Shown piece by piece: positions 16,761 through 23,966 of a DNA stretch of 64,000 nucleotides. The stretch comes from Planctomycetota bacterium (GTDB taxonomy: Bacteria > Planctomycetota > PUPC01 > JACPCR01). A program made the position numbers and the translations under genes. The DNA is taken from positions 1-64,000 of the forward strand of contig JACPCR010000051.1 in the NCBI GenBank assembly GCA_016179685.1. The letters run 5' to 3'. The notes beneath the pieces are model-generated. The model was given only the letters and a program-made list of their open reading frames with translations. It ran no database searches and was not told the DNA's origin. Each line of letters starts with the position of its first letter. Position 1 is the first letter of the stretch.

Positions 16761-18116
16761 TTATTCTGCGGCCGTGCACTGGCAGGGCAAATCCTCGGCA
16801 ACGCTCGGCGCGGCGAGCACCGGCAGGGACATCGCTGCCCGGCGCGCGGCCGGAGATGCACCCGCGCTCTCGCCCAGGGCCGCCTCCGGTTCGACGGCCC
16901 GGATACGCACCTTGAGGAAACGGTTGAACAGCCCGCCCGGCGCGTCGATCAGCACGCGCACGTAGCGGTCCGTGTAACCCGGCAGTCGCCCGGTCTCGGG
17001 GTCTCGCTCGTTTTCGGTGAGGACTTCGACCTCGCGGCCGAGGAAGCGCGCCTTGTAGGCGAGCGCCAGGTCTCGGGCCAGGGCTTCGAGCCGATCGCAG
17101 CGTTCGGCGATCACGCGGGGACTGCACTTGCGCGGCAGCCGGGCCGCGGGCGTCCCCTCACGATCACTGTAGGGAAAGACGTGCACCTTGCTGAATCCGA
17201 TGCGCCGGGCGGTGTCCAACGTGGCCTCGAAGTCCTCATCGGTCTCGCCCGGGAATCCCACGATGACGTCCGTGGTATAGGACACCTCGGAAAGCATGCC
17301 GTTGAGACGGTCCACCGTCCGCAGCAGGTCCGCGGCGCGGTATCGCCGCTTCATCCAGGTGAGGATTCGGTCCGATCCGCTCTGGAGGGGGATATGAAAG
17401 TGCGGACAGAGCTTGGGGAAGCGGTGGATTTGGTCGAGCAGCCGCTCGGAGAATTCCCGGGCCTCGATGGAGCTGATGCGGATGCGGCGGAGGCCCTCGA
17501 TGGGGACCAGCCGGTCCAGGACCTCCGACAAGGTGCGCCGCGGCTCGAGGTCCGTCCCGTAGGAGCCGATATGGATGCCGGTGAGGACGATCTCTTGGTG
17601 GCCGGACGCGGCGAGGCGGCGGGCCTCGGTCTCGAGGTCCTCCGGCGTCCGACTGACAACGCGCCCGCGCACGAAGGGGATGATGCAATAGGTGCAGAAG
17701 CACTCGCACCCGTCCTGGATTTTGAGAAAGGCGCGGGTGTGTCGGCCGAAATGCCGGATGTTCCAGGGCCGACTGCCCTGCACCAGGCCAAGCAGCTCCG
17801 GAATGCGGCCCTTCGCGCGGTTACCGGCCACCAGGCTGACGCCCGTGAGCGCGGCCAGCTTCTCGGGATGCAGCTCCGCAGCGCACCCGGTGGCCAGAAC
17901 CTGAGCGCCCGGGTTCGCCTTCACGGCCCGCCGAATCTGCTGCCGCGACTTGCGATCGGCCTCGTGCGTCACGGTGCAGGTGTTGATCAGGCAAAGGTCC
18001 GCGGGCACGCCGACCTCGACACGGACCAGTCCGGCCTCTTCGAGGGCGCTTGCGATGCCCTCGGAGTCGTACTGGTTCGCCTTGCAGCCCAGGGTGATGA
18101 CCTGGAACGTTTTCAT
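16761..18116 (-). CDS. mtaB: tRNA t6A37 methylthiotransferase
   Basis: A 451-residue radical-SAM methylthiotransferase of the MtaB group, which adds a methylthio group to t6A at position 37 of tRNAs. The N-terminal UPF0004 domain has cluster cysteines C11 (LGCKANQYDS), C47 (INTCTV) and C78 (ATGCAA). The radical-SAM motif is C137, C141, C144 (CECFCTYC). A TRAM-like RNA-binding region follows at the C-terminus. The LGCKxNQYDSE opening is diagnostic of MtaB rather than MiaB or RimO. The C-terminal about 40 residues are longer than usual and Ala-rich. The gene stands alone, divergent from the LOG-family gene. Confidence 0.92.
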   Translation of the reverse strand: MKTFQVITLGCKANQYDSEGIASALEEAGLVRVEVGVPADLCLINTCTVTHEADRKSRQQIRRAVKANPGAQVLATGCAAELHPEKLAALTGVSLVAGNRAKGRIPELLGLVQGSRPWNIRHFGRHTRAFLKIQDGCECFCTYCIIPFVRGRVVSRTPEDLETEARRLAASGHQEIVLTGIHIGSYGTDLEPRRTLSEVLDRLVPIEGLRRIRISSIEAREFSERLLDQIHRFPKLCPHFHIPLQSGSDRILTWMKRRYRAADLLRTVDRLNGMLSEVSYTTDVIVGFPGETDEDFEATLDTARRIGFSKVHVFPYSDREGTPAARLPRKCSPRVIAERCDRLEALARDLALAYKARFLGREVEVLTENERDPETGRLPGYTDRYVRVLIDAPGGLFNRFLKVRIRAVEPEAALGESAGASPAARRAAMSLPVLAAPSVAEDLPCQCTAAE

Positions 18117-18238
18117 GCTTTTTTCGGAGGAAGAACGGCCGAATCACATCGGTGACTTTCGAGTATATTGATTTTATCATAGGCCGCCTCGATGGGCGAA
18201 TGAGGACGCCGAAAGGGGATTCATCAGGAGATCGAAGA

Positions 18239-19015
18239 ATGGGAAACTCGAACAAGGACAGCGGAGGCGGCGAGGGTTTCAGACGCCGTCGTGGAGCTTC
18301 CGGCGCTGCGACCCAGGCCGGACTTCAGGCGGCTGGACGCTCGAAGAGGATTCCGACCAAGGAAGTGCAGTTTTTTGAGGGCGTCACGGCGGAGGATACC
18401 TGGAGGGTGTTCCGCATCATGTCGGAATTCGTCGAGGGGTTCGACGAGATGAAGCAGTATTATCCGGGCGTCTCCGTGTTCGGGTCGGCCCGGATTCCGC
18501 CCGGCCATCCCTACTACAAGCTGGGAATCGAGGTCGGTGAGCGCGTGGCCCGTGCAGGCTTCAGCGTCATCACGGGCGGCGGCCCCGGCCTCATGGAGGC
18601 GGCGAACCTGGGTGCCAAGAGGGCCGGGGGAAGCTCGATCGGGCTCAACATCAATCTGCCTCAGGAGCAGAAGCTCAATCCGTACGTGACCCATGGGATC
18701 GAGTTCCGCTACTTCTTCTGCCGCAAGGTGATGTTCGTCAAATACTCGATCGCCTTCGTCATCCTGCCCGGCGGGTTCGGCACCCTGGATGAACTGTTCG
18801 AGTCCCTGACGCTCATCCAGACGCAACGCATCCTGCCCTTTCCCGTGATCCTGATGGGCAAGGCCTATTGGAAGGGCCTGATTCGATGGCTCAGGACGGT
18901 GATGCAGCCTCAGGGGTGCACTGGGCCGGCGGACGCGGACCTGATGCAGGTGACGGACGATCCGGAGGAGACGGCGGCCATCATCCGGAAGTCCTACGCG
19001 GGCCGGGAGAAGTGA
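18239..19015 (+). CDS. LOG-family nucleotide-binding protein
   Basis: A 258-residue TIGR00730/LOG-family Rossmann protein, related to cytokinin riboside 5-prime-monophosphate phosphoribohydrolases and often misnamed lysine decarboxylase. The signature blocks are GGGPGLMEAANLGA (from 113) and PGGFGTLDELFE (from 177). The first about 45 residues are basic and disordered. The start is set by AGGAG eight bases before the ATG at 18239; the open frame continues upstream without such a site. The bacterial substrate is probably a nucleoside monophosphate (AMP-type), by family only. Confidence 0.85.
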   Translation: MGNSNKDSGGGEGFRRRRGASGAATQAGLQAAGRSKRIPTKEVQFFEGVTAEDTWRVFRIMSEFVEGFDEMKQYYPGVSVFGSARIPPGHPYYKLGIEVGERVARAGFSVITGGGPGLMEAANLGAKRAGGSSIGLNINLPQEQKLNPYVTHGIEFRYFFCRKVMFVKYSIAFVILPGGFGTLDELFESLTLIQTQRILPFPVILMGKAYWKGLIRWLRTVMQPQGCTGPADADLMQVTDDPEETAAIIRKSYAGREK

Positions 19016-19019
19016 GTCA

Positions 19020-19499
19020 TCAAAGAACTGGAAGCACTTCCGCCGGACCCTGTACGACCGCTTCCCGGACTTGTCGACTGCCCCGCTTCTTGATCCACAG
19101 CGACAGATACACGTTTCGTCCCCTCGAGAGCGGAAATTTCTCGGATTTTCCCGACAGTTCCAGAGCCAGTCGTTGGGGGTCGCTCCGTTCGGCCCATTCC
19201 ACCTCGCCCAGCAGAAGCGCGCTCCCGCCAACACTTTCACTGGCCACATCGATCTCGAGGGGACTCCTGTCCAGGCCACCGCCCCACCACGCCGATGCTG
19301 GTTTCCATTCCCTAAGGGTGCTTTCGCGCTCGTCGGCGTGGCAGTAGACCGTCGGTCTGCCTGCCAATGCCTCCTGGAGAAGTCTGGACTTTCCACACCG
19401 GCGGCGTCCATAGAGTACGCCGAGGGAGCCTTCTGGCCATTGAAGGAGACGTCGGAGTCGGGCCCATTCGTCAAGTCGGTCAAGAAGGGGCAGCTTCAA
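19020..19499 (-). pseudogene. Archaeal-type AAA+/DUF234 ATPase collapsed by internal deletion
   Basis: A 159-residue open frame joins the two ends of a much longer family. Residues 1-65 match the start of an archaeal-type ATPase with Walker A YGRRRCGKSRLL and the CHADERES block. Residues about 68-159 match the C-terminal DUF234 nuclease-like region (WWGGGLDRSPLEIDVASES). The about 300 residues normally between them, including Walker B and the sensor and helical domains, are absent. The join falls near residues 64-70 and stays in frame. The protein cannot be a working ATPase. It is best read as a pseudogene, though a short stable product cannot be excluded. Confidence 0.7.
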
Positions 19500-19664
19500 G
19501 AGTCACCCAGAAAATATGTTTCGAAAACATTTTTTCTGCTTAACATCATCTTTCTGCAACGCGGGTTGACGAGTTCGCAAGTGCCGATGGGCCAGCGCCA
19601 GAATCTTGTTACAATGATGATCTTGGCGCGAGTTTTATCGCCCTCACCAGCCGGGGAAAAACCG

Positions 19665-20681
19665 ATGTCCGCCCTGCGCGCCGCCGTGGTCGGCACCGGC
19701 CACCTCGGACAACATCACGCCCGTATTTTTTCACAGACCGAAGGCGTCCGCCTCGCTGGCGTCGTGGACGTCGATGAAGCCCGGGGCCGCGAGGTGGCCG
19801 AACGCTGCGGCTGCTCCTGGTTTCCACATTACCGCGAGCTGCTGCCCGGGGTGGACCTGGTGAGCCTGGCCGTTCCCACGCGCTTTCATTTCAGCGTGGC
19901 CCGGGACCTCATCGAGGCCGGAGTGCCTGTTCTCATCGAAAAGCCGATGACGGCCAACCTCGCCGAGGCGGAGGAACTGGTGCGCCTGGCCTCCGCTCGA
20001 AAGGTCCTCGTCCAGGTGGGACACGTGGAACGCTTCAATCCCGCCGTGGTGGAAATCCAGAAAATCGCCGTCCGGCCCTGTTACATCGAGGCGGACCGGA
20101 TCAGCCCCTTCAGCTTCCGTTCCGTGGACATCGGAGTCGTCCTGGACCTCATGATCCACGACATCGACATCCTCCTTCACCTGACGCGATCGGAGGTCGA
20201 GCGCGTGGAGGCGGTAGGCGTCAGTGTCCTGGCCCGCAGCGAGGACGTTGCCAATGCACGGCTCGTCTTCTCGAGCGGCTGCGTCGCCAATCTCACCGCC
20301 AGTCGCGTTTCCATGAAGACCGAGCGCAAAATCCGTATCTTCCAGGAGGACGCCTACATCTCGATGGACTACCAGGCCCGGCGGGCGCTCATTTACCGAA
20401 AATCGGAGAAGATGAAACGGGCGGGGCTGAACCCGGAGGCGGTGGACCCCCGCAGCTTGCCGGACCCGAAGGCCTTCGTTTTCGGTGATCTGATCGAAGT
20501 GGAGGAGGTCCAGATGGGAAGCGAGGAGCCTCTGGCGCTGGAGATTGCCGCGTTTGTCCAGGCGGTTCGAGACGGCACGCCTTCCGCGGTGAGCGCCGAG
20601 GACGGCCTTCGAGCCATCCGGGTGGCCCATCGGATTCAACTCGCGATCGCGGAGTCCGCGAAACGGCTTCACCTCTCGTAG
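19665..20681 (+). CDS. Gfo/Idh/MocA oxidoreductase linked to lipid A genes
   Basis: A 338-residue NAD(P)-dependent oxidoreductase. The N-terminal Rossmann motif is VVGTGHLGQHHAR, and the family motif EKP is intact with K93. The C-terminal sheet domain carries the ISPFSFRSVDIGVVLDLMIHD region. Members of this subgroup often lie beside lpxB. GnnA, which oxidises UDP-GlcNAc at C3 to make amino-linked lipid A, is a Gfo/Idh protein with such context. A UDP-GlcNAc-type substrate is therefore plausible here but inferred, and no GnnB aminotransferase is visible. The start at 19665 begins the Rossmann fold and is preceded by GGGGA; upstream codons of the long frame are spurious. lpxB follows after a 54-base gap with a hairpin. 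Confidence 0.8.
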   Translation: MSALRAAVVGTGHLGQHHARIFSQTEGVRLAGVVDVDEARGREVAERCGCSWFPHYRELLPGVDLVSLAVPTRFHFSVARDLIEAGVPVLIEKPMTANLAEAEELVRLASARKVLVQVGHVERFNPAVVEIQKIAVRPCYIEADRISPFSFRSVDIGVVLDLMIHDIDILLHLTRSEVERVEAVGVSVLARSEDVANARLVFSSGCVANLTASRVSMKTERKIRIFQEDAYISMDYQARRALIYRKSEKMKRAGLNPEAVDPRSLPDPKAFVFGDLIEVEEVQMGSEEPLALEIAAFVQAVRDGTPSAVSAEDGLRAIRVAHRIQLAIAESAKRLHLS

Positions 20682-20705
20682 ACGAGCTCGTCCACGAGAG
20701 GTGAA
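20668..20705. terminator. Hairpin overlapping the Gfo/Idh stop
   Basis: TTCACCTCTCGT (20668-20679) pairs perfectly with ACGAGAGGTGAA (20694-20705). The loop holds a second palindrome, GACGAGCTCGTC. The stem includes the last codons and stop. There is no T-run, so it may stabilise the upstream transcript or attenuate before lpxB. The loop palindrome recurs in the hairpin at 58745-58791. Confidence 0.5.
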
Positions 20706-20735
20706 TGGTCCGGGGCTCGACGGGAAAACGACGAC

Positions 20736-21854
20736 ATGGCTGGTGTCTTCCTCATTGCGGGGGAAAGCTCAGGTGACTTTTACGGCGCCCGACTGGCCCA
20801 GGAGCTTTTCCGGCGTCGGCCGGACTTGTCCATCACGGGGGCCGGCGGGCCGCAGATGGCGGAGGCGGGCGTGCGCCTCCACGTGGACCTCACCCGCCAT
20901 GCCGTCATCGGGGCCTCCGAGGCCATCGCGCACATCCGGGCCCTCGCCCGCATCTTCAAGGACCTGCTCCGGGCCATCCAGGAGCAGCGGCCGGACGTCA
21001 TCGTTCCCATCGACTACATCGAGTTCAACATGCGGCTGGCCCTGGAAGTCCGCCGCCTCCAGATTCCCGTGGTCTATTACGTGAGCCCCCAGGTTTGGGC
21101 GTGGCGTCGAAGCCGGATCAAGACCATCGCCCGGCGCGTGGACAAGATGCTCGTCCTCTTCGACTTCGAGGAGCCGCTCTACCGAGACCAGGGCGTCGAT
21201 GTCGCCTTTGTCGGCCACCCGCTCTGCGACGTCCTGGACCCCGCCGGGCCAGCCCGCGAGCGAGGAGATCGGGGCCCCCGGGGCCTCTGGCGCGTCGGCC
21301 TGCTGCCCGGCAGCCGCGTGGGCGAGTTCCAGAAGCACTTTCCCGTCATGCTGGGGGCGGCTCAAGTCATTGCGCGTGAGGAAAGCTGCACCGAATTCAC
21401 CCTCGGCTGCGCCCCACACATCCCCGAGTCCCTCGTCCAGTCCCTGCACCAGCGATGCCCCGTCCCCCTCCATATCGAGCACGGCCGCGCCCACGATGTG
21501 ATGCGCCAGTCCGAGTTGGTCCTGGTGACCTCCGGCACGGCGTGCCTGGAGGCCGGCATTCTCCAGACACCGATGGTCGTCATCTACAAGCTCGGGCTCC
21601 TGAGCCTCGCCCTGTTCGCCATGCTGAAGTGCATCGACACCTATGCCATGCCGAATATCCTGTGCGGCCGAAGGGTCGTGCCCGAGCTCATGCAATGGAA
21701 CTGCACGCCGGCGAAAGTCGCCGCGGCCGCCCTGGACTTGATCCGCAGCGGCAAGCTTGCGACCATATCGGCCGAGCTCGCGGAGGTCCGGAAACACCTC
21801 GGCGGGCCCGGGGCCAGCGCCCGCGCCGCCGAGGAAGTCCTGAAGTTTCTCTAA
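20736..21854 (+). CDS. lpxB: Lipid-A-disaccharide synthase
   Basis: A 372-residue GT19 glycosyltransferase of normal length. It joins UDP-2,3-diacylglucosamine and lipid X into lipid A disaccharide at the inner membrane. Family motifs are AGESSGD near the N-terminus, YYVSPQVWAWRRSRI, FVGHPL, LLPGSRVGE and the nucleotide-binding SGTACLEAG. Presence of lpxB and lptD implies an LPS outer membrane. The gene lies downstream of the Gfo/Idh gene and 28 bases before the ParA-Rieske gene, so the three could be co-transcribed. The ribosome binding site is weak. Confidence 0.95.
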   Translation: MAGVFLIAGESSGDFYGARLAQELFRRRPDLSITGAGGPQMAEAGVRLHVDLTRHAVIGASEAIAHIRALARIFKDLLRAIQEQRPDVIVPIDYIEFNMRLALEVRRLQIPVVYYVSPQVWAWRRSRIKTIARRVDKMLVLFDFEEPLYRDQGVDVAFVGHPLCDVLDPAGPARERGDRGPRGLWRVGLLPGSRVGEFQKHFPVMLGAAQVIAREESCTEFTLGCAPHIPESLVQSLHQRCPVPLHIEHGRAHDVMRQSELVLVTSGTACLEAGILQTPMVVIYKLGLLSLALFAMLKCIDTYAMPNILCGRRVVPELMQWNCTPAKVAAAALDLIRSGKLATISAELAEVRKHLGGPGASARAAEEVLKFL

Positions 21855-21882
21855 CGTTGCCTTCACCGGCCAAAGACCATCC

Positions 21883-23433
21883 ATGCGGATCGCCATCATC
21901 AACCAGAAGGGCGGAGTAGGGAAGACGACCACCGCGGCGAACCTCGGGGCGGGCCTCGCCCGAAGCGGCTTGCGGGTCCTCCTGGTGGACATCGATCCGC
22001 AGGCCCACCTCAGTCTCCACGTCAACGTCGATATCTACCATGTTCCCCAGTCCATTTATGACGTCCTCCTCGGTGAGAAAAATCTCGCCGAGGTCATTCA
22101 GACCACCGCGGTCCCCGGCCTGGATATCCTTCCTTCGAACATCGACCTTTCCGGGGCGGAGGTGGAGCTTGCCTCCGCGGTCGGCCGCGAAATCATTCTC
22201 CGGGATGCCCTGAACCAGCACCAGGCCGGGCCCTCTGCCCCGAAATATGACCTGGTCATCATCGATTGCCCCCCCTCTCTCGGCCTTCTTTCGATCAATG
22301 CCCTGACCGCGGCAGACCATGTCCTGATCACCCTGCAGGCGGAATACTTCGCCCTCCAGGGAATGACCAAGCTGCTGGACATCGTCAAGCTCATCCAGCG
22401 CAGGCTCAACCCCTGCCTCGAGATTCTCGGCATCGTCTGCTGCCTCTATGATTCACGGGTCAAGCTCACCCGTGAAGTCCTCGATGAAGTCCAGAAATAC
22501 TTCGGCGGCCTCCTTTTCCAGTCCATGATCCGCAAAAACGTCCGCTTGAGCGAGGCGCCCAGCCACGGGAAGACCGTCTTCGAATATGATCCCTCCTGTC
22601 CCGGCGCGCAGGATTACCAGGCCCTCACCGAGGAGGTCATTCGACGCGCTGGCAACAAACTGCCGCAGCCGCCCGTCGCGGTCGGCCATCCTGCCGCGGC
22701 GCAGGCCGCCGTTCCTATCGGTCAGCCCGATGCGGCTTCCGCTGACGCCGGTGCGGCTGCATCGGGCAAGCGCGTTCCACGCCGCAAACGAAAGAAGAAA
22801 AAGAAGAAAAAGGCCGCTACCAGGGTCTCAGCAGCAGCGCGGCCCGAAACCGAGGCCTCCCCATCAAGCCCGGCAGCCGTCCGAGTAGCCCAGTCGTCTC
22901 GTGCGGAGACTGGCGTTCCCGCATCGCCGGAGCAGCCGGACGCAGCTACCGAGGCCGCTGCTCCGGCCGGAGAGCCGGGCCGGGCAGTTTCCGCCGCGAA
23001 CCTTGCACCGGATGCTCCACGCCCGGCTGCCGCGCCCGCGCCGTCCCGTTCGCCCGCCCAGGAAGCTCCGGCCGCCAAGGAGTTGTTGGAGCGAATGCCT
23101 GTAGCTTCGGTGGCCGACCTCGCTCGCGGTGTCGCCATCAAGTTCTTCTATTCGACGCCAGACGGCCGAACCGAGGGCTTCGTCTTCCAGCGCGATGGCT
23201 GTTTCTACGCCTTCGAGAACGTCTGCGCCCACATGGCGCTATCCTTGGACATGAACGACAGCGATTTCTTCACCGGGGACGGCAAACTCCTGATCTGCAA
23301 GACTCACGGCGCGGTATACGTCCCGGAGACCGGCGAGTGCGTCGGCGGCCCCTGCGCGGGAAGATGGCTGAAGAAACTCAGCATCGAAGTGCAGGATGGG
23401 ACGATTTATCTGCTGGCGCGCCCGATGGCTTAG
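21883..23433 (+). CDS. ParA-family ATPase fused to a C-terminal Rieske domain
   Basis: A 516-residue fusion. Residues 1-255 are a complete ParA/Soj ATPase: deviant Walker A KGGVGKTT (9-16), DIDPQAH (switch I region) and IIDCPPSLG (Walker B region). Residues about 256-415 are a Pro/Ala-rich linker with a strongly basic patch (R300-K310, seven lysines in a row). Residues about 420-516 are a Rieske [2Fe-2S] fold with ligands C448 and H450 (CAH) and C472 and H475 (CKTH). ParA proteins position DNA or protein cargo by ATP-driven surface binding; Rieske domains carry one electron or sense redox state. I know of no described ParA-Rieske protein. The frame is continuous with no stop or shift. No parB follows. 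Redox-controlled positioning is only a hypothesis. Confidence 0.88.
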   Translation: MRIAIINQKGGVGKTTTAANLGAGLARSGLRVLLVDIDPQAHLSLHVNVDIYHVPQSIYDVLLGEKNLAEVIQTTAVPGLDILPSNIDLSGAEVELASAVGREIILRDALNQHQAGPSAPKYDLVIIDCPPSLGLLSINALTAADHVLITLQAEYFALQGMTKLLDIVKLIQRRLNPCLEILGIVCCLYDSRVKLTREVLDEVQKYFGGLLFQSMIRKNVRLSEAPSHGKTVFEYDPSCPGAQDYQALTEEVIRRAGNKLPQPPVAVGHPAAAQAAVPIGQPDAASADAGAAASGKRVPRRKRKKKKKKKAATRVSAAARPETEASPSSPAAVRVAQSSRAETGVPASPEQPDAATEAAAPAGEPGRAVSAANLAPDAPRPAAAPAPSRSPAQEAPAAKELLERMPVASVADLARGVAIKFFYSTPDGRTEGFVFQRDGCFYAFENVCAHMALSLDMNDSDFFTGDGKLLICKTHGAVYVPETGECVGGPCAGRWLKKLSIEVQDGTIYLLARPMA

Positions 23434-23471
23434 CGAATCTTCAATTTGCAAGACTCAAGGCGGGTGATACC

Positions 23472-23560
23472 CCCAACTCAACAAGGCCCTGGAAAGTGTT
23501 GCTGCCCACTACCAAGGGACCCTCGCCCTTCCCCCAACCCAGCAAGGCCCTGGAAAGTGT
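23472..23560 (+). repeat. Two 28-base direct repeats
   Basis: CCCAACTCAACAAGGCCCTG and eight further bases recur 61 bases later with two changes. There are only two copies with unlike spacing sequence, so this is not a CRISPR array. Confidence 0.65.
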
Positions 23561-23596
23561 CCCGCCACATCCGCCTGAAGGTGGTGGCAAGAGGGG

Positions 23597-23652
23597 AGCC
23601 GGCTAAAGCCCGGCTGCTCAACCCGCGTTGTCAACTGTGGGCAAAGGTCAGC
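23597..23652 (+). repeat. Dispersed repeat family E, copy 1
   Basis: A 56-base element beginning AGCCGGCTAAAGCC and ending GGGCAAAGGTCAGC. It matches 50184-50239 over its full length with a few substitutions, and a shorter piece at 63341-63364. The start is itself an inverted repeat (AGCCGG and CCGGCT). Confidence 0.7.
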
Positions 23653-23797
23653 AGGTCCCAACGGGACCCTTCCCGACGGGACGGGTCCGGGAGGGACAAG
23701 TAAGGAAGACGAGTCAGGTGTCAACAATCAACTGACTCGCTTCGTGATGAAACTAATTTTATTATTACTCTTAAAGTCTTACATTATTGCCGCAACT

Positions 23798-23825
23798 TTG
23801 ACCGTTGAGCATTTCGTGTTACGAT
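23798..23825 (+). promoter_or_regulatory. Sigma-70-type promoter of the giant repeat protein gene
   Basis: TTGACC at 23798-23803, a 16-base spacer and TACGAT at 23820-23825 in an AT-rich island. Transcription would begin near 23832. That is downstream of the TTG at 23805 that opens the longest reading frame, which favours the GTG at 23967 as the real start. Confidence 0.45.
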
Positions 23826-23966
23826 CTTCAAGTTCACGGTCAAAGGACAACCCCAAACTTGACCAGAATTTCGCGATGGCAGTGGAGATGGACCTTGAGC
23901 GCTTCCAACTGCCTGTGGGTCAAGAATTTCGTCCCTGAATTAGTTGTTCCGCTCGACGGCCCTTTC

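Larger units (their letters stand above)
23434..23797. other. Intergenic repeat cluster
   Basis: No gene is visible. The stretch holds a pair of 28-base direct repeats (23472-23499 and 23533-23560, two differences), a family E repeat (23597-23652), and an 8-bp-stem hairpin (23710-23717 with 23732-23739). It then turns AT-rich before the promoter of the giant gene. Confidence 0.6.

Noticed and set aside
19071-19664. Long N-terminal extension of the Gfo/Idh gene
   Set aside because: It reads antisense to the ATPase pseudogene and through intergenic DNA; the Rossmann fold begins at the ATG at 19665.
23472-23560. Possible CRISPR-like direct repeats
   Set aside because: Only two imperfect copies, no regular spacers and no cas genes.
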